From Lachnoclostridium sp. UBA7482 (lineage in GTDB: Bacteria > Bacillota > Clostridia > Lachnospirales > Lachnospiraceae): DNA of 7,911 nt. This document shows positions 4,807 to 7,911 of this stretch, in pieces. The notes under the pieces were generated by a model. The model did no database searches. It saw only the letters and a list, made by a program, of their open reading frames with translations, and was not told the DNA's origin. Numbering within the stretch: the stretch's first letter is position 1; each line of letters starts with the position of its first letter. The position numbers and the translations under genes are program-made. Location of the stretch: contig DLOO01000086.1 of NCBI GenBank assembly GCA_002479645.1, positions 36,303 through 44,213 on the forward strand. The letters run 5' to 3'.

Positions 4807-6801
4807 CTATCGTCCTCCAGCCGTACCAAATAACCGCGCCTTGTACTCCGGCGCCTGCACCTGTAAGATGTACCGCTCATTGCCGCACCGGTACAGACAC
4901 CGCCCGCGCTCCGGCGTCTTGATGATGTCCCACTCGCAGTCCGGGACCTGCAAAAGGTCGCAGTAGTCTTCCTTCCGGACGTTGCCCGGAGAAAACAAAA
5001 ACTGATGGCAAGGAATCGCAAGCAAGGGCTTCGTCAGCTCCTTGATGTCCGGCAGCGTATAATCCTCGATGTTTTGGCTTGCTATGATGACGTCACTGTC
5101 TGCTTTTCGGTCGCGCTTTTCGATGTTACGTGCGTATTCGACAACGACCGGCGATGACAAAAACAGGTAAAACTCATCCAGCACTGCCGCAGCGTTCTTT
5201 TCCTGCAGCAGCTTGTCGGACATATAGGATAACAGGGTAAACAGCACCGCATGTTTTAAGTATTGGTTGCTCTCTAACAGCCTTCCAACGCCAAACGCTA
5301 AAATCCGGCTTTGCGGCAGATTGGTTTTTCCGTTAAAGTAACACGCTTCCGCGCCCTTTGCCATCGAATAAAGCGCCGTCAATAGCCTCCGAAGCGTTTC
5401 TTTTGTGTACAATAGCTCCCCGTCCCCTTCTTCCGCTGCTTCCGCGATTGTCCTGATATAATCATAAAATTCCTCGACGGTTGGATAAGCCTCCGGCAGC
5501 AGAAAAAACGCGTTCTCGTCGTAAATCTCTTTTTTCCGGTAAAAGTCTGTCAGCAGGATTTCCAGCGTGTCGAGCTCCTGCACGGAAAATTCCTTATAAA
5601 TCCGGAAAAAGTCCTTTAAGTAGGAAATGTGCTGCGACAGCGGTTTTTGCGGCATCCGAAAAGCTGCAGGAGTGTCCTCTGTCCCCAGATTGTCCCCGTC
5701 CTCCCGCGTCCAACGTTTGGGTTCCAGGAGGTTGATCTTGTATCTGCCGGACATAAAGTCGATGTACGTCCCGCCGATTCCTTCCACCCACTCCCGGTAT
5801 TCCTCTTCCGGGTCCAGGAGATAGATTTCTTTTCCCTGCTCCGCAAGGTTGGTGCATAACAGCTTCACAAGCCACGATTTCCCTTGTCCGGAATTGCCGA
5901 GGATTATGACATTGCCGTTTGTGACGTCCCGTGTCCGGCGGTCAAGGTCAAGGTAGATATCACTGCCGTAACGGTCTTTGCCGATTTTAAGCCCGTGCGG
6001 ATCAAACCGCCCGGAAAAGGACATCGGATAAAGGTTGGCGACGCTTCCGGCCGGAAGCGGTCGGCTGTAGCGCAGCCCGAAGACATTGCGCCCCAGCGGG
6101 TGACATGCAAGCATTCCTTCCCTTTGCCGCAGCCACAGCTCGTCCGCGAAGATCTGCGCTGCCATCATCTCGCCTTGAACACGGATTTTCAGTTCGGACA
6201 GCGATTCCTCGCTTCCGGCCCGCAGTTCAAGAAATACCGCGCAGTAAACCAGATGTTCATGGTCTTTGCGCATCTGGACAAATGCCGCGCACAAATCGTC
6301 GAAATTTCCTTCCGCCGCCACGGCTGCATAAAGGTTGGCGGCAGTGTTGTTTTTTTCAAAAATCGTTTTTTTGCTGCCGCTTGAAATAATCTTGTTTTCC
6401 TCGACCGCCGATAGCTGCTTAGCATAGATCCGCATCGTCACACCCGCCATGGTCGCAATACCTTTCAGGATTGCCTGGCTTTCCGTCGTCGGCGGATACT
6501 CGCGGATTGCCCAATAGCAGCGGTAGCTGTTGCCGACTACGGCATGATCGGTAAAAAATCGGATGCCGGTGGGCGCAACGCGATCAAAAAAGCGCTCCCG
6601 TTCCTGCCGTTTCCGCCGGATCTCCATCTGCCGTTTCTGTTCCCTCTTTTCAGCTTCCCGGCAGATTGCTTCATACCGCTTCTTTCGCGCCGTCGCTTCC
6701 CTCTTCGTAATCCGGCGCTGCTTCCGTGCGCTGGTTGGCTTCGCCTTCGTCTCTTTCTTCTGCGCCCGTTCGTCCGATGCTGCTGCCTGTTTGTGCCGCA
6801 T
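4807..6801 (-). CDS. virB4: VirB4/TrsE-like conjugation ATPase
   Basis: The 664-aa product is the energy-supplying ATPase of a type IV secretion system, acting at the inner face of the membrane. Residues about 15-75 form a very basic, probably coiled-coil stretch; a VirB4 N-terminal region follows to about 295. The Walker A motif is GNSGQGKS (302-309), followed by LLDPEEEY, typical of VirB4. The Walker B is AAAVLDEF (D542-E543), with ASQNIED (574-580) after it. The length is close to TrsE of pSK41 and TraE of pIP501 as I recall them. I chose ATG 6801 because GGAGGAGG lies 6 nt upstream; an in-frame ATG at 6831 has no ribosome site. The start lies 131 nt inside the previous gene, so translational coupling is likely. 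The ATPase motifs look intact. Confidence 0.93.
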   Translation of the reverse strand: MRHKQAAASDERAQKKETKAKPTSARKQRRITKREATARKKRYEAICREAEKREQKRQMEIRRKRQERERFFDRVAPTGIRFFTDHAVVGNSYRCYWAIREYPPTTESQAILKGIATMAGVTMRIYAKQLSAVEENKIISSGSKKTIFEKNNTAANLYAAVAAEGNFDDLCAAFVQMRKDHEHLVYCAVFLELRAGSEESLSELKIRVQGEMMAAQIFADELWLRQREGMLACHPLGRNVFGLRYSRPLPAGSVANLYPMSFSGRFDPHGLKIGKDRYGSDIYLDLDRRTRDVTNGNVIILGNSGQGKSWLVKLLCTNLAEQGKEIYLLDPEEEYREWVEGIGGTYIDFMSGRYKINLLEPKRWTREDGDNLGTEDTPAAFRMPQKPLSQHISYLKDFFRIYKEFSVQELDTLEILLTDFYRKKEIYDENAFFLLPEAYPTVEEFYDYIRTIAEAAEEGDGELLYTKETLRRLLTALYSMAKGAEACYFNGKTNLPQSRILAFGVGRLLESNQYLKHAVLFTLLSYMSDKLLQEKNAAAVLDEFYLFLSSPVVVEYARNIEKRDRKADSDVIIASQNIEDYTLPDIKELTKPLLAIPCHQFLFSPGNVRKEDYCDLLQVPDCEWDIIKTPERGRCLYRCGNERYILQVQAPEYKARLFGTAGGR

Positions 6802-7459
6802 AGTAGTCCTCCTCCTTCCATTTTTCGGCATACATATAGCCGATGTAATAAATGCCCAGCATGTGCCGCACCTCCGCAGGCGTCAATAGCCGTGACATCA
6901 GGTTATGCTCCCGCACGGTCCGCAAGACCTCGTCTACCTTGCGGTACTGCTGCTCCTCGGACAGCTTTTCCATGCGCAAGAGCAGGTAAAACTGCCGGAT
7001 CGACGCCGCCTGAAGGTGCGCGTTTTCAAAAGCCTCGAGGTCTTTTTCTAAAAGCTCCCTGAGCTTTCCGCTTTTTTCTTCGGCGATCCGCCGGCGCAGA
7101 AACCGAAGGTTCTCTTCGCCAGTATCCGCCCCATCCGTACACAGAATCTCAAGATCGCCCATCTGCTGCAGAAGCATCTGCAGATGCCAGATCTGCTCCG
7201 CGATCACATGCTCCGGCAGTACGCTCAGGTTGTTTGGCGTGATCTCAAAGATTGCAAGCGTCCCGGTCTTTGTTTTGCAGCCAAGATTCGTAAAAGCCTC
7301 AAACTCGAAAAACTTCTGGACACTCTTCCCTTTCCCGTTCTTTTTTCCCTCTTTTCGCACGTCCGCCGCTTGAGTCGGATTGCCGACGCGCGTAACAACA
7401 AAAAACAACAGCAATGCAAACGTCGGCACGACGATCATTGCGATAAAAAATAGCACCAT
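6671..7459 (-). CDS. TraD/TrsD-like membrane-anchored T4SS protein
   Basis: The 262-aa product has one strong N-terminal membrane segment (about 2-23), a basic linker, then a cytoplasmic domain (about 48-212). Its pattern GTLAIFEITPNNLSVL, a charged helix around residues 117-150, and IRQFYLLLR (154-162) recalls the TraC-like domain that often precedes or belongs to VirB4-family ATPases. The C-terminal 40 residues are acidic and low in complexity. In pSK41 and pIP501 a protein of similar size sits between the small PrgI-like protein and the VirB4 ATPase; the same order holds here. It probably anchors or partners the ATPase. ATG 7459 has GGGGAG 7 nt upstream; TTG 7465, with GGAGG 5 nt upstream, is nearly as good. 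The last 131 nt overlap VirB4. The family assignment is from pattern and context. Confidence 0.74.
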   Translation of the reverse strand: MVLFFIAMIVVPTFALLLFFVVTRVGNPTQAADVRKEGKKNGKGKSVQKFFEFEAFTNLGCKTKTGTLAIFEITPNNLSVLPEHVIAEQIWHLQMLLQQMGDLEILCTDGADTGEENLRFLRRRIAEEKSGKLRELLEKDLEAFENAHLQAASIRQFYLLLRMEKLSEEQQYRKVDEVLRTVREHNLMSRLLTPAEVRHMLGIYYIGYMYAEKWKEEDYYAAQTGSSIGRTGAEERDEGEANQRTEAAPDYEEGSDGAKEAV

Positions 7460-7509
7460 AGCCAATCTCCCCTCCGGTATCCTCTGCCCAAACCGGATAC
7501 CTTATTTTT

Positions 7510-7782
7510 TTAGTCGCCATCCTCGGCAACAAAGAACTGCTGCCCGAAAAAATAGACAACAGCTAACCGCAGATACTCTAACGTCGTCAGGTCGCCCGAC
7601 GGCGGACGAATCGTAAGAACCGCAACAACCCCGGCGGCAACAAATCCGCCGCTAATTCCAAAAAACGCGGCAAGCAAAACCGAGATTACAAACAGCAGCG
7701 CAATCGCCATAAGCGCCGGAAGACTCCACAACAGCTTTACAACGGAGCGCTGTAGATTTTTTGGGTAAATATAGGTTTTCAT
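7510..7782 (-). CDS. PrgI/VirB3-like small membrane protein
   Basis: The 90-aa product starts MKTYIYPKNL and has two membrane segments (about 16-41 and 42-58), with a Gly-rich turn between them, followed by a short tail around LTTLEYLRLAVVYFFG. Size, two-segment layout and position just before the VirB4 partner genes match PrgI/TrsC-type proteins, the Gram-positive counterparts of VirB3, which sit in the membrane and contact the VirB4 ATPase. ATG 7782 was chosen because AAGGAGG lies 4 nt upstream; a longer frame from 7848 would overlap the previous gene and lacks such a site. It follows the previous stop by 13 bp and precedes the next gene by about 50 bp, so all are in one operon. Confidence 0.72.
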   Translation of the reverse strand: MKTYIYPKNLQRSVVKLLWSLPALMAIALLFVISVLLAAFFGISGGFVAAGVVAVLTIRPPSGDLTTLEYLRLAVVYFFGQQFFVAEDGD

Positions 7783-7795
7783 TTTGCCTCCTTTT

Positions 7796-7911
7796 TTAGT
7801 GCGCGAGTCTTGACAGTGCGCTGAATCCATAGTAAGCCTGCATCCCAATCCCGCTTAAGTTGGTCTGCCCGGACGCGCCGCCATAGCGCTGCATCAGCCG
7901 ATCCACCGCAC
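7796..7911 (-). CDS. C-terminal end of an unknown transfer-operon protein (partial)
   Basis: The last 37 codons of a gene that begins beyond the right edge of the window. The visible tail reads DRLMQRYGGASGQTNLSGIG and ends YGFSALSRLAH. It has no membrane segment or motif I recognise. It lies 13 bp before the PrgI-like gene on the same strand, so it is part of the transfer operon. By position it could be a VirB6/TrbL-like membrane protein, but nothing in the tail proves this. The frame is supported by the tight spacing to the next ribosome site. Confidence 0.6.
   Translation of the reverse strand, partial: AVDRLMQRYGGASGQTNLSGIGMQAYYGFSALSRLAH

Noticed and set aside
5884..6384. Open 166-codon plus-strand frame inside VirB4
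   Set aside because: Antisense shadow of the ATPase gene, with no ribosome site or recognisable protein feature.
6544..7062. Open 172-codon plus-strand frame over the VirB4/TraD junction
   Set aside because: It is the antisense shadow of two well-supported genes; the Leu/Phe/Pro-rich product is what the reverse strand of Lys/Glu/Arg-rich coding gives.

Overview
The window looks like part of a conjugative plasmid, or of a plasmid-like integrative element, from a low-to-mid GC Firmicute, most likely a gut Clostridia (Lachnospiraceae/Oscillospiraceae type). The reasons are strong AGGAGG-type ribosome sites, sigma-A-like promoters, and a type IV secretion (T4SS) gene order matching Gram-positive conjugation systems such as pSK41/pIP501. 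This assignment is inferred; no chromosomal gene, integrase, relaxase or coupling protein lies inside the window. All supported protein genes are on the minus strand, so the layout below runs from high to low coordinates.

Transfer block (7911-4536): the last 37 codons of an unknown protein; a 90-aa PrgI/VirB3-like membrane protein; a 262-aa membrane-anchored TraD/TrsD-like protein; and a 664-aa VirB4/TrsE-like ATPase with intact Walker A and B. The last two genes overlap out of frame by 131 nt. A minus-strand terminator at 4536-4563 closes this block. Beside it, on the plus strand, a TTGCAT-N17-TATAAT promoter, three small hairpins and a terminator outline a possible ~95-nt antisense RNA. The same stretch also holds what looks like a decayed cysteine-rich KTR-type zinc-ribbon gene.

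Accessory block (4471-2100): a 39-codon mini-ORF that starts like a DNA methylase but overlaps a second coherent reading frame; a 427-aa membrane-anchored NlpC/P60-like protein whose catalytic Cys and His both appear replaced; and a 307-aa HAD 5'-nucleotidase-like protein with an unusual C-terminal extension.

Replication/maintenance block (2099-1): a 342-bp leader region followed by a 327-aa winged-helix protein that resembles plasmid or phage replication initiators. The leader carries a near-consensus plus-strand promoter (TTGACA-N17-TATCAT), a 46-bp palindrome and a plus-strand terminator, which together look like a ~62-nt countertranscribed RNA controlling the rep mRNA. Downstream, a 135-bp array of GCCGTCGGTTAC-like repeats sits in front of a 133-aa ribbon-helix-helix protein, the layout of an iteron origin, a centromere or an autoregulatory operator. 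A strong terminator ends that gene.

Together the genes suggest an element that copies itself under antisense-RNA control, is stabilised or regulated by a ribbon-helix-helix/repeat pair, and transfers through a Gram-positive T4SS. The most interesting points are the two plus-strand antisense RNA candidates, the repeat array and the apparently catalytically dead cell-wall hydrolase.
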